NCBI GenBank assembly: GCA_013054445.1
Contig: JAAMPI010000125.1
Location: 1-62,643 of the forward strand
Length of the DNA stretch: 62,643 nucleotides
Direction: 5' to 3'
Source of the DNA: Cudoniella acicularis
Taxonomy: Eukaryota > Ascomycota > Leotiomycetes > Helotiales > Helotiaceae
A program made the translations under genes and the position numbers. Of the stretch, positions 1-12,500 are shown one piece after another; within the stretch, counting starts at the first letter, position 1; every line of letters begins with the position of its first letter. Below the pieces are notes generated by a model. That model was not told the DNA's origin, searched no databases, and saw only the letters and a program-made list of their open reading frames with translations.

Positions 1-162
1 GAGGCATATTCATTAAATGCCTGCAAACATCATCAGGTAGATCATAGGCAAAATGGACACCCTAAAAGGTATATATGTGACATGGAAGACTTCTTGTCTA
101 AATTGTTAAAGTGGGTGATCAGAGCGAAAATAGTATACCGAATTATATTTTCTGGCTTCAGA

Positions 163-2393
163 ATGACTTGTAATACTGCCTCTGCTGTAAGCGACATTAC
201 GGAAAATTTAAACGATGCACGAAACCCTTCCGATACACCCCAACATAAAACCAACACATCTAAAAACTCAGGTAAGAGATATGTTGAGCCCCATTGAAAC
301 TTCTCAACTGAATCATTTCAATTAGACATCGCCACAAATGATACGGATGCTGCGAGTGAAGGAATTTTAGATTTCCACTTTCTAAGCCCTACAATTGACC
401 TGTAGGATAGCCCAGGGAGAAAGAAGAAGGAAACGGCAGAAAAATTCTACGAGAATGTGTTTGTATCTTCCTGGCAGGTTGGTTGGTGGACGCCAACAAT
501 GCCTTTTGGGTTTTTTATTTTCTTGGTATGTTAAAATTAACAATCTCTAGATTCCAACCTCAGTATAAAGCGTGGTCCTTGGCTTTAACGCACTTTCTTA
601 TTTTCAAACGTCTTGACGGAAACGAACCAAATAGCATTTTTTCTATTCCTCAAACATATGTCTCTGCAGCGCCCTATCTGTTGACGAGTGGCCTTAGTGC
701 GTCACTCCAGGCCTCTCTCATTGTCGCTTTTACGCAGCACTTATGGCGGATCTTCCGAAAACAAACAACAAAAGTCTCTGCGGTTGAGATCCTCTATGGA
801 CTCCCTCACAATTTCTTTCTCTTATTTCGAATAAGTCTTAAAATTTCACCACTCCTCTCTTCACACTGGCTCTCGGAACTTGGCTTATATGAATTGCCAC
901 GATTTACCCCCCGGGCGCTCTCACAATCGCCTCAAGACCTGTTTCTACGAAAGAAAATATGTTGATACCAACTTATAACGCAAATTATTTGGTGACGGAA
1001 ACTAGTACTACCTTGATGAACAAGACAAATCAATGGCCCGAATCATCGATAGCCATCCTTTCATACACCAAGACATTCGGAAGTTTCCAGTACTCATCAG
1101 GAATGACAATACCTGACGCGTGGTTGGTGCAAAGGTCAGCTTTCACTCATTGTCAATTATCTCGGAACATAAATTGAAAGGCAAATTTTTATTAGTTCCC
1201 CAACTCTACAACTGGGGTTAGAAAATAAGCTAATCCTGCAGTTGGGTCGAATTTCGGAAACTCAGTCGCCGTGTGGGAATAATTGCACCTTTATTACAAC
1301 ATTCATGGGACCTTACTTACGCTGCCAGGAAACATCCTTTACCGATTTCATCGATGAACCTCTAGGAAAGGGAACTATACTCGATTTCTATTCTGGGAAA
1401 TGGACACCGGACCATGATAACTATGGGACCATGTGGGTAAAAACCAACGAAATTAACGCAGATATAGCAGTATGGAATATTTCCATCACTCTTTCTCGGG
1501 CTGTAAGACTTATTTCACCATCCGACATGATTGATACACTGAGCACTAGCTCTATAAATGTTAGTTTGATAATAGATGAGACCCAACAGCTTTTTTGTGT
1601 TTCCGGCAGAGCTGTCTATTGCTTGAACACCACGTACATGGATGGAACCCGCGATCTATCTCTCGGGACAGAATACCTTAGCTCCCTCTCTGAAACTTGT
1701 CAGCAAGGAAAATGTGATAAGAATCGGGCGGCTTCTCGGTTTGAAGCAATGAGCATGTTCGTAATAGTTGAATCTATGTTCACCCCACTGATGGGAAACA
1801 TCAATTATAAAGCGTATGAAGGATCTTATGCGATGGAGCCGGGATCAGATCCAGGCCAACCTGTGCTACTATTTAATATGAGTAGCGATTACACCTTTCG
1901 CAATGGACCCACGATCCCAATCGCGCCGGTAGACTACGACTTTGACTCCGATATGGGTCTTGGTGCGGACTTATTATGTATGTTTCCATCCCTTTTCTTC
2001 CTTTCTGAATGGATGTCCTAACTTTGAGCAAATTAAACAACATCAATCAAGTATCAAACGGGACAATTATTGCCGACACTCGATTCAATACCAATCGCGA
2101 CAAACTCAACTCCGTTGGCCCAAATTTTACAATCTCTGAAGCTCTTCTCAGCGAAGCCTTAACAGATGTTACACTTGGCACCATGTACGCCTTCGACTTC
2201 TACAATCCTCCGCAGAAGTCGCCAAAACGCAATTTAGGAACACCTACTCCTTTTCAGAACCAAAACAGCTGATCATCTCATACAACCTCTGCTTACTTCT
2301 TTCTCCCCCATTCATCCTACTTGGATCCAATTCCCTGCGACTCAATGGCGTACCAGCAGCCAATAACAGTTTTCTCCAAATCTTAACTACCAT
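163..2393 (+). pseudogene. Decayed fungal multi-pass membrane protein gene, 3' end cut by a transposable element
   Basis: Remains of a large membrane protein family common in Leotiomycetes, often labelled formylmethionine deformylase-like although no such activity is shown. Recognisable pieces in order: a GWWTPTMPF segment near 480-525; an intron (about 525-571) followed by LTHFLIFKRLDG and a transmembrane stretch to about 860; PPGALTIASRP at 903-940; a Cys-rich ectodomain from 1243 (CGNNCTF, many N-x-S/T sites); an intron near 1977-2050; and a final membrane segment ending NGVPAANNSFLQILTT at 2390. The reading frame is broken: a shift near 860-870, an in-frame TGA at about 889-891, and a one-base loss near 2200. 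The 5' end is unclear; ATG at 163 with an intron starting near 273 is possible. A mobile element follows directly in what should be coding sequence. Function unknown; almost certainly inactive. Confidence 0.7.
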
Positions 2394-2394
2394 A

Positions 2395-2995
2395 AGTCCG
2401 TGCCCCCCCATTTGGGATACCTTTTACACCCAAAACAGCGATTTTAAGGTATTTATAACTTTACGAAAGCTTAATATAATTATTTGAAATTTAAAATATA
2501 AGAAATTTATATATAGATTACTTAATATAAAAATTATAAAATTTTTTAGAGGTCGCTAATACCTTTAAATTAACCTTTAAACTTTTAAATTTTTTTTATA
2601 TCTAATTTATATATAAATTAAAATCTTTAATAAAATATTTATTAAAATATTTAAAATTAAAAAGTTTATTTTTAAGAAATTATTTATATAAGTAATTAAT
2701 AAAAGTTCAGTTTATAATTTTATTATTTTTATTAAAGTTATTAANGATTTTAGTATATATATAAATTAGGTATATAAACTTTTTTTAAAACTTTAAAGGT
2801 TAATTATAGAATAATTTATAAGCTAAGAATTTTTATTATTTTTTTACTTAGCGATCTATATATAAATATCTTATATTTTAAATTTTAAATAATTATATTA
2901 AACTTTCGTAAAGTTATGAATATCTAAAAATCCCTAATTTTGGTGTAAAAGGTGGGCGGAATGGGGGGGGTGGTCGGAATAGGGGTGCACGGACT
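2395..2995. mobile_element. 601-bp non-autonomous foldback (MITE-like) element with TA target-site duplication
   Basis: The left end AGTCCGTGC and the right end GCACGGACT are exact inverted copies, and each is bordered by TA (2393-2394 and 2996-2997). Homology of the ends continues inward through the CCTTTTACACC block and the AT-rich flank (TAACTTTACGAAAG on the left, CTTTCGTAAAGTTA on the right). The interior is over 80% A+T and itself roughly palindromic: GAGGTCGCTAA near 2550 pairs with TTAGCGATCT near 2850. There is no coding capacity. A TA duplication is the hallmark of Tc1/mariner-type transposition. The element sits in the 3' coding part of the neighbouring membrane protein relic. It contains the only ambiguous base in the window (n at 2745). 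Confidence 0.8.
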
Positions 2996-4424
2996 TACCT
3001 CCTATTGGCGCTCGTCTCCAGCTCTAGTAGTATTCGCGGAATTGTAGTTAGAAAAAACTGTTCAGTCATGTTGTAAATCAAAGGTATCGGCACTATAAAT
3101 ACGTTGGTTTTCTATCAAGTTACTAATCAAGGCGTACAAGACCACCATACTCTTGCCTTCTGAAGTTTTGGAACAGGGATTTCGTGCAAAGCCCGGAGAA
3201 AACTTGCCAGGAACATGAAGCTTTAAAATAAGAAGTCTATAATACTGTATCTTGTCTAAACCCTCAACAATAGACGAGCACTGTATTACGGGGCACTGTA
3301 GCACGCGTTCTTGAAGTGTTTCTAGACTTGAATGAAAACAGCATTTTCTTTATGTTAGAAAAGCGACCGTAGATTAGGAATCGAAATATAAGTTAGGAAG
3401 AAGACAATGATTTTTTCTCTAATGGAGATTGTTATAAATGTAGTGAAATGAGACACAGGGAACGAACATTCGACAAGACAGAGACCGGGAAGCGATTATT
3501 AAGCGATCCTGAGTGATCCCCCGAAAATGAATTTTTGGAAGTGGAATAAAATCGCTGTCGCGACTCACGAGACACTTTTGAAAATTTACACGAACCCAAG
3601 GTTCGCAGGCAAACTTCGTATTACTGTTTTAAAGCGGAATTATTTCTATAATTTGAACGGTGGGCATTGAACTTAGTATAGGCTTGCCTTTTTTTTTTAA
3701 TTGTCCTATTAAAGATATATATAGCTGGCTTATAACATAAGTTCGCATATTTTTCTCTTTTTCGACACTGAATAAAGAAAGTTTTGCGGAAGACTGTTAG
3801 TTGGAAGTTAGAACAGACTTCCATATCTTATAACCTCACTATAAAAATTAATTCAAGCCTATACTATTTCCTTTCTAGAGTTTGTTTATCGCAAAGCTCA
3901 GCTAATAGGGCTAATAATACAAAATAGACTTTTACTTTTAAATATCGTACGCCTACTATTATATACTCACTGCCGCACCCTATATGCACTCACCCGCACT
4001 CGCTATAGCGCAACTACTATAGCATCTCAAACGATAAATATATATAAATAGAGTGACCTTTGCTCCTTATATAAAATAGGTGTGCGTATAGGTCACTTTC
4101 TTAAGCTTTAATTTTTTTTCAGTGAGATACGAAAGTCAGAAGTCGGAAATACCAGAATCCAAGTTCTAACAGTCTGCCGTAGTTTAGCAGCGCCGAAATT
4201 GACATATTAGTTCTTACTATCCTTTACAAAAGTAAAAACAATAAGCCTAGTACTAACTAGGACATAAAAGAGGACGCTCTGGGAGCAGAAGAGGTGGCGA
4301 CATAGCTAATAAGGACATGTTTTACACGTGACCTTTTACTGGCCTCGGGCTTCAGTATGCTGTAGACTGAATGGCCTTAGTGAGGTCGCGTGATACAACA
4401 TGGGCATTGGGTTACGTGCTAAGC

Positions 4425-4436
4425 TTAGGGTTAGGG
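4425..4436 (+). repeat. Two-copy telomere-like TTAGGG repeat
   Basis: TTAGGGTTAGGG occurs once, inside the AT-rich stretch. TTAGGG is the usual telomere unit of filamentous fungi, but two units are too few to claim a telomere. It may be chance or a relic of break repair. Confidence 0.4.
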
Positions 4437-4438
4437 CT

Positions 4439-4454
4439 ACGCGCGAAAGCGCGT
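4439..4454. repeat. Perfect GC hairpin with GAAA loop
   Basis: ACGCGC (4439-4444) and GCGCGT (4449-4454) are perfect inverted copies around a GAAA loop, three bases after the telomere-like dimer. It stands out in an AT-rich background. No gene is attached to it. Confidence 0.45.
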
Positions 4455-4569
4455 CGTCTAGCTGAAAAATAATCTTAAATTTTATTATAAAAAATATTTT
4501 TCAAGCTTAGGGGAAGGCGGGAGTTAAAACTAACAACCTTAAATTAATTAAATTGGATTAGATTAGACT

Positions 4570-4606
4570 GGATTAGAATAGAATAGGTTCCTATTCTATT
4601 CTAACC
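4570..4606. repeat. Inverted repeat, 17-bp arms
   Basis: The arm ending AATAGAATAGG (to 4587) pairs with CCTATTCTATTCTAACC (4590-4606) with one mismatch and a 2-base spacer. It is preceded by imperfect GATTA repeats (4556-4575). Probably a fragment of a small inverted-repeat element. Confidence 0.5.
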
Positions 4607-4925
4607 TCTCCTCTCCAGCACTTAGTCCTCGATTTTCGACCCCTGGGGGTCTTCCGGACTAGGAAATGGGAGCTAAAGAGGGTTTAGCGCGGGCCCATGC
4701 TCGGGGGATTGTGATTTATCCTGTCTAATCAAAAGAAGAAATTTAGTCCACATAGATAGTTATTGTCTAATCTTTCCTGTTAAACAAGATCATAACTAAA
4801 ACACACTTTTTATTATTATTATTATATTTATAATGAATTTTCAAATTTCTTAACCTTCTAATCCTTCTTCTATTCAAACCAGTAATCATCTCTATACTTA
4901 CAAAAACTGCTATTCTGCCCCGAGT

Positions 4926-6510
4926 TTAGTTATCTCCAATGCCTAGTCTAGCGAAAGAATTTGTTTTATCGGCTTCATCAAGTTGCACTTGCCAAGCTTC
5001 CCTGGAAAACAATGGCGTGATTTGGTTTTTCAGGCTTATCAATTCCCTGGTCGCCGCTGCGTGTTCTCCTTCAATCCGCCTTATCTCTAGCTCTTTGGCC
5101 TTGATAGCTATAAAAATACTTTGGATTTTGGCCTCGCTGCATTCAGCGGTCAGTGAAAGCGCGAGCTGGCCGGGCTCAGACATCCTTTCTAAGTCGTTGC
5201 CGCCAGGTCCATTTTCAAGGATGTGATCAAAATTAGCTGCAAATCCGGCCGAAAATTGACTGTTTATATTGCCGTACGAATTTGTTTCCATCAATGGGTT
5301 TTAGTGCAATGCCGTGTGGGAGTAATGGAAGCCGAAAGAATTATCAGCAGAAGAGCCTCCAATAAGTGTTTCGGCGCCGATAGGTATGACTGGAGGAGGC
5401 GAATAACCTAAAGCAGATTTTAGTATATGTATTATCTTGTAAATTATTATCTCGGATTCTTAAAGCTAACCTTGACATGGGAGTATCTGTTGTGGTAAGT
5501 TATCTCCAGAGAAATTTTCGAAGGGAGGGTGGGGTTTCCCGTAGTATCCGGGATTCATGCCCCATTGTTCATCGATAAATGCTGCATTTCCTGCATGTCC
5601 AAGCATAGGCATATCTTTGCCTGCACTCTCTGAATCCCACGGACTTGAACCAGGGGCCATATCAGTCCAGTCTGAGGGGTCCAAAGTGGGGCTCCATTTC
5701 AGGGATGACATGAATGAATCTACAGCAGGCTCTTCGCATTGAGCACGATTCTGACCAGGGAAGGTAACTGAGGTAGCCGTTGATGAAGAGAAACCAACAA
5801 GAGCAGTTGTATACAAATCCTCTAAATTTTGAGCAGAAAAATTTGTAGGAGGTTTTGGTCTTTTAGCTACACCCCACGTATTCAGTCGCTCGTTCAAAGT
5901 GTCTGATCTGACATTGTGTCAGCTAATATAAACACTTCTATTTAGTCTGAACTTACGACAACTTGACACCCTTCTCACAAAACATTTCCTTGACAATTCT
6001 TCGGAGGGACTTTCCTGGCCCTTCGGTGTATTTTCCTGTGAGCACTCGGCGATGAAACTCCCATTCAATGGTTTTAACTCTTTTCCTGATGGTTGCTGTC
6101 CATTTTGAATTGGGGTTTTTCCGGCGTTCAACTTCCTCGATGAATGTAGTATTACATCCAAGCTGAAGGCATTTGACGACAGCAGCTTCCCACTCTTGGC
6201 TGCCAGGGTGTCCAAAAAGGATTTCGGGCTTCAAGCATTTCAAGGTGTCATCCATTATCCTTCGCCAGCGTGCCTTGATATGGAACTCGGGTTCCAGTAA
6301 TTTAGCCTTTCTCTTGTGAGTCGAGCTCCAGATTTGATTTTCGCGCGTGGTTGCCACATGTTCCCTGGGGTCCGAACTTAAACCAACCTTCAACCATCCA
6401 GTGGGACTGTTGGCCCACAGCGGGTTGTTAGCTGCTGGGAGGTTGAGGACACCACCATGATCGAGGAATAGATCTTCCATGTCTGTATGTGGTAATTGTT
6501 GATTCGCCAT
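4926..6510 (-). pseudogene. Three-exon gene of unknown function with a premature stop codon
   Basis: Start ATG at 6510. Exons are 6510-5957, 5907-5471 and 5407 onward. Introns of 49 and 63 bp have GTAAGT and GTTAGC donors and AG acceptors, and the first has a branch-point-like GCTGACA. Exon 1 encodes a basic, Trp-containing domain (WRRIMDDTLKCLKPE, then WTATIRKRVKTIEWEFHRR) of no family I recognise. Exon 2 is Ser/Pro/Gly-rich. In exon 3 a TAA at 5303-5301 ends the frame after 365 residues. The same frame then stays open for another 124 codons with a coiled-coil-like, coding-quality sequence (EIRRIEGEHAAATRELISLK) to a stop at 4926. The simplest reading is one CAA-to-TAA change that truncates a 490-residue protein. 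A real shorter protein, or a base error, cannot be excluded. Confidence 0.6.
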
Positions 6511-9500
6511 GAGTAATGATTCTTGGCCTTGAATTTATATAGCTGCCTAGGAAATATACAGTATGGCTGGAAAATCCTCCAAATTCCAGATCTAGAAAGT
6601 GTTGGCTTGGTTGACGACGAGTCCTAGGAAGGTTGAAAGCTAGCAGCCTTGGAGATAATAGGATCAGACTTCAGTTTGGGGGGGTTTTGAGGTAAATAGA
6701 TTGATACGACTATGGTGAGTTTGAAAGTCGAGGGAGCAAAATCGCTATGTGAGAGGTGAAAGCTAATATCAACTGGAGAATAAGTGTACGAGTTTAGATA
6801 GCTACAAGATCGGCTTATAAGTATTACGGAAGCATAAGACGTTGTGTACGAAGTATGCCTGGGTTGATTAAGAAGCACGGTCGATTCGTTAATACGGCGC
6901 ATAGATCAGTATCCATGGCAGCAAAGACGAGGCTGATTATCCTACCTGAAAATACGGGGTCCGGATGCAAGGTTGGAACTTTTTGCTTCTGAAACAAAAA
7001 CAAGTATGCATGCAGCGATTTGAAAACAAGAAGGCAGAGAAGGTACAGAGGCTGACTTCCGACTCAAACGGTGTTGGTGACAGACCAAAAGGTAGGCTCA
7101 TAGGTCGTGGCCCTTTTTCATAGGGGACGGGCATTTGTCAGACTGGCACTTGCTGCCGCCACTGTTCCAAGGCGGTCCAGCCTTTGGTCCAGCGGGATAA
7201 AACAAGAACTTCGTCACTTACCTCCAATGCTTCTTACTGTTCCATACACTAGTTGGAACGTGCGCCCGAAGGACCTCAGTTGTCTCGCGTCGTTTAGAAA
7301 TTAACACCTGCCCAAACCATGCAGCTGTAGCACCCTCACCATTCCCTCCTTTTTATAGCTTTAATATCCAATCCCCTGTCCTTTACATGAATGAAATTGT
7401 GGGTCTAGCATCCAGACTGGCTTCGCGGCTCTCGATTGTCCCGGCCCGCTTGTTCTAGAAGAGAAAGAGCTTGCCTTTGGCCCCGGCCCATGCTGATCCG
7501 CACGGGAGGCTTTTAGCTTCTCCCACTAACCTAGGACTCCACCGTGCTCCTCAGGGGCCACCACTCTAGGTGGGCGTGCGTGCCCAGCGTATTGAAGCCG
7601 GAGACGGAGACGGCGGGTGCCCACCACCTCTACTAGGTACCTAGGCACACTGCTACTGGCTACTGCAGAAAGACGTACAGACGCTGTAACACCGGCGCAA
7701 CGCTGTTACGCCCTTGCCCCTATCCGGTAGCAGAACTATCCGTCAAGCCAGGTGAGAAAGTCACGCTTGTACAAGACACCCGCTTCATCGACAGCGGACA
7801 ACGACCGCGCCCGAATCTGACACAACTTTTGTGTGGCTACACTGGCTACCGCGCGGAACGGTTGAGATGCGAGATTCTTTCTCATCTGGTCGTTCGTCGG
7901 CCCCTGTCCATCATGACGAGCAGCGATTTGCGCCAGCCGTCGTTCAGGCTTGCAAAGCTTAACCCCGATGAATGGCGTGAACGCCTCGTCTCAATGCAGA
8001 CTCATCTCATTCACGAACAAGAACAAGAACAAGCCCTAAATAACTCCCGCTCTCATGCAATTTCCGCTCCTGCTGTTATCGCCAGCAGCAGCCAGCGACG
8101 TTTGGGTGTTCGCATTGCGGGTAGTCAAGGGCATAAGAAAAGAAAACGAGTGCTGGATGTGGCTGGAGCATCACAATTTGTTTGTATGGCCGTTGAGTGG
8201 TTGGAGGGTGAGCCACCGAGTGGATCGTGATGATGCGCTGGTTCTGTTGGTGTCACTCGTGACCGGGACTGACCTTGCTGGTGAGCCCGCTGTAATAAAC
8301 ACCAATAGGCCATGGCTTAATCGTTTTGTATTGCTCTGCCGGCTTGCCAATCCGCTGCCACATCTGGGAGCAGCTACTAAGAATATTTCAGCAAGTCAAG
8401 GACCAGGAGCCTGGAAATAGGACGTTCAGGGTCTACTTCAATTTCATTGCCTTAGGGCTGCCCCCATTTGAAGACTTGAAATGAAAATGTTGACCGACAT
8501 AAGGTTTCCAAGTTCCAAATTACCGGCTTGACTCTTGAAGGTGTTCCCTGGGCGTGGCCGAGAATGAGTTCTCACCCACGGAGGCTTCCGCTCTATTTCG
8601 AGAGCATCTTTCCCTCCCCTTTTGAACCCTTTCCCATCGAAACTGTTTTTCTTTTCCGTTCCACGATCCGGGCAGCATGATCACCAGCCTCTCCCCGCAA
8701 CTGAGCCATTGCATTGTTATTCCCAATATTCCCAAGTCACCACCCCGTTGCGTTGCAGGGCAGACCCGTTCCCGCGCGTCCCCTCCAACGTCGAGCCGTA
8801 AGATACAGATCTGCGGTGTCAATCTTGAAGAAATGTCCCTAGCGCGGGCGCATGGTTCGCGGGACTTACCCCGATTAAGCTAGGAGGACCAAGGCTCCCC
8901 CCCCCCCGCTCCTCACCCGCCCGCAAGCCCCGAGCCCTGAGCGTTATTGTTTGGGGAGCTGATCAACGGTTTTCCTTCACCACCACCACTCTGGCTGCTG
9001 CCATGCTGGAGGTGTAGGTGTAGGTGTGTGGATGTTTCCTGTGAGATGCCGAGAGAGGATCAACACACAAGCGTGCACGTTTCACATCACAAGATCGGGT
9101 GTCTCTAAAGCTTCTACCAAGTACCCACTTCTACAACCTCGTGCTGACTCGAGATGGAGTGGCAGTTATCGCGTCAGTCTAGCCTCCACTGCTTCAGCCG
9201 TGCTGGTGTTGGCGCGAAGACTATCGGGGATTTGTTTAAGTCCCAGGCGCAACCCAGGAATTCGGTCGACCGCAGGCGCAAGGGTGAGGCGTTGAACCTC
9301 CTCCATGCCTACTCCGCTCCGTAAGTGCTTTTCCTGAACCTGGTGCTGTGAAGGGTACGAAGGTACTTTAGTCTTTTGGGCCATGCTGTACCACAGCCGC
9401 TGGGTTGAACGGTGGGTTGGAAGTGATCCGTTGACGAGGACGCAGGGGCCCTGTGCAAATAACCTTGTGCCATCCCGAAATATCGTGCCGAGTCGATCCT

Positions 9501-12500
9501 CGGATTTGGGTTTTGGTCGGCGATGTCAAGGATCCCCATGTAAATATACTTGCACGGTGTTAAGGAAGGGTGAGACCTGCGCAAATCAGATTTCTGGTAC
9601 CGTACGTCCGTACATCTCGCGACTTCGTCTGATGCCCCGCCCGGGAAAACGGGCAACATCGCGGAAAGACAGCGTGATTCCAGATGGCCAGCAGGGCACA
9701 ACGTACAGTACAGTACTTCACTGTACTGTACAGTAACAGTACAGCAGACAATATTTTGCACATCCGAATTGAGAATTTGAGTGCGACAAAAGACGGCAAA
9801 ACAAGAGCTTTCCATCCTATTGGCAAGTTGCCTAGCCGCTATTTTGAGCTCTCTAACGGCGGGCGTTGAACCTTGAAGATGGCATTATCCGCGAAGAAGC
9901 CACAAAAGGCAAACCCCGAGCATTGTGCTATATGAACAATTTTTGCTTTTTCATCGTGTTGTTCGCCGCATACGTTATTCCAAACGAGCGGGCAATCTGC
10001 ATGACCCTGAACGTCGTCTGAAGGTTGGAAAAAAGCCGTTGGAACGATCGAGTTGGGCATTGTCATGCAGCTGGTAACACAGGGGACTCGATCCATGATC
10101 AAGCTTTAATGGGTTCCCAAAGTCGCTGGCCAGCGCGTGTAGCATTAAACATCCCACTAACTTCGTCTCCAGAGCTTGAAGCTTGTTTGGCTCTATCCAA
10201 TTGGCCCCGGCCATCAGCCCGGACAAGGCCTAGGATGAGGCCTCCAAAGCTTTGCTCTGCATCGCTGTTGAGATTAATAAATTGCAGCATCGTTGGGGAA
10301 TTCTGGAGATGCTTTATTTAGAAACATCAAGGCTTGTTCTGAGTTATCGATCTGGTCCGGCTGGATCTCCTAATGGCCCCGTCGCAATCGATCTCCTACC
10401 CCAGGCGATCGCAGTGTCGGGGCGTTTGAACGTTTCTGTCTGCTGCCAGCCAGCCTGCCACCTGTCAACCGTGCTTCGAAGCGGCAAGTCCCTTATAGAA
10501 TGGCTGGCGATATTCATAAAACATCCGCCCACGGCGACGTATTTCTTCGCTGCAGCTCATACACCTGATACGCCTCATACACCCCATACAATTCTTATAG
10601 CAATGTTCTGCAGGTCTTGTTTAGCACTGAGCCCGTCGCCAGACTTCAGGCTCCCTGCCCTGAATTTCCAAGACACCTGGATGCTGATGCTGCATTGCAT
10701 GCTTGGGGCCCTGATCGACCCAATAAACTATATGCTGCAGAATTCCCAGCAGAGTGGGGCACCGACGCCAAAACAACAAACAAATTGCTTGCCAGGACAA
10801 GGCTTGCTAAACCTTGCTGAACATCACAGCATCTTCCAACCTGTCCAAGGATCTCTCCTGAGCTGAATTTGGAATATCCAGCAACCGGGTCGAAGAAGTT
10901 GTTTCAGATTTCGAATTAAATAGAGCGCCTTTAAGCTTCTCACAGGACTTGTGTTCTTGAAGGTGTTTTTCTGAAGTTCACAGCGAGTGTACCTCCGTAG
11001 GAGCTTCAGCTTCAACTTCGAGCGGCTCACCGCGATCCGCGGTGACGGGGGTCGCGATTCAAGGTCACTCTGCTCGCATGGATGAGCAGCCCCCCTCGCC
11101 CCTCCAGGTCAATTAAAGCTGAACCTCAAGGTTGATAACGCATGATGAAGCTATTCTTAGGTGTTGGCGTGCCGCACAGCGGGAAGAGCCCTGGCGAGGG
11201 GAAGCATCATAGCCTGTCGGCGTCGCTGAGCAGCGAGCACATGAGTTCGGTGTCCCCTCTTTCGTCCTTTGACCTGTTCTGCTCCGCGGCAGCAGCCGGT
11301 CCATTATCCGGTCCTCCCACGGTCCACGGCGCAGAGAGGTAATTATTATTGTGCATGGCCACGCCCTCATCAAAGCTAGACACTGGAGTTTGGAGAATGC
11401 GCGACGAGGATAAGAACCTGAGAGGATGCTGCATTTGCCCGCGGAATCCGACACGGTGGGATGTCCGGTCAGCGGCCATTGACCAGCCTGCGGGGACACC
11501 GTTATGGGTGTTTGGACGGTGGTGTGGGTGTTTGAGAAACAATTTTTCGAGGTGATTGGGCTCCTTGGAGAGCGCCGCTGGCAAAAGGGGGAAGGAGGGG
11601 AAGAGGGGTGACACGGTGGCACAACCTGCGAGCATGGATTAATTGTGCAACAAGCAGCCACCGAGGCCACACACACCCAGAGCGCTGGTCCAGCGCAGAG
11701 CTGCTTCTGCCGCTAGCAGCAGCGAGAACCTGAGTCGTCTATATTCGCCGAAAGCAGAAAGGCGCGAGCCGCTCGGAGACGGTGGGACGGCGCCTGCGGA
11801 GCTCTGATGCTGCTGGATGGCACCACCTGAATGGCACTTTCTGTATGGGCCCTACGGGGTCTTCGAGACCGGGGCTACAGCCTACAGTAGCTACCTAGGT
11901 ATAGCACGGCCAGGGCCAATTGCTCATCACATCTTCATCAGCGTCCAGGACACCCAGAGTGACAGGACTGGAGCTCTGCAGTTCCGAAGATCACAGACCA
12001 GAGGCTGCCATCAGCGAGCAGCCAGCGGCCAGCTTGAAACCTCCGGCAGTTCTCTGATAGGAGAGACAGTGGGCCACATCGCAACTTCCTCATGTTAAGA
12101 CATCAGATGCGCGTGACGTCTGCTGCAGGGGCGACGGGCGGGAGTTCCTGAGTCCGTTTTGAAGCTCAACGACACCAAGAGCAGCAGAGTGGCAGAGTCT
12201 GCAGAGATTGCCGACTGGCAAGTGTCGATCTAGCGTCACCAGAGCTCTTCTGTTGGATGTGTATCAATAGCGTCAACGCCCATCGTTTCCCGGTCTCACT
12301 CGGAGTCTCGAAGAGTTGAGCAGATGCGCCGCGACCAACGGGATCGTCGTTGTGAGAAGGCAAATCGACTCAAATCAAGCTCGCTAATCTTATATCAACG
12401 GGTGCCAAACGTCTAGGTTCAGACTTACTCGCTGGTATCCTCCGACACGCGCCACGGGGCACTATCTGCAAGTCTCTAAGCCTAATGAGGTGAGTCGAGA

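Larger units (their letters stand above)
2998..4925. other. AT-rich stretch without a supportable gene
   Basis: Low-complexity, A+T-rich DNA with only short open frames in either direction. The longest minus-strand frame, 3062-3304 (80 codons), has no recognisable domain. Short structured pieces listed separately are a telomere-like dimer, a GC hairpin and an inverted repeat. The composition resembles repeat-derived DNA eroded by C-to-T change, but no ancestral element is recognisable. Confidence 0.6.

Noticed and set aside
10252..10866. Open frame of 204 codons in the long gene-free stretch
   Set aside because: Begins at a non-ATG codon, no recognisable domain, and codon pattern looks random.
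11113..11676. Minus-strand open frame of 187 codons
   Set aside because: Low-complexity Pro/Ser/Arg translation of GC-rich DNA with an overlapping open frame beside it; no family resemblance.
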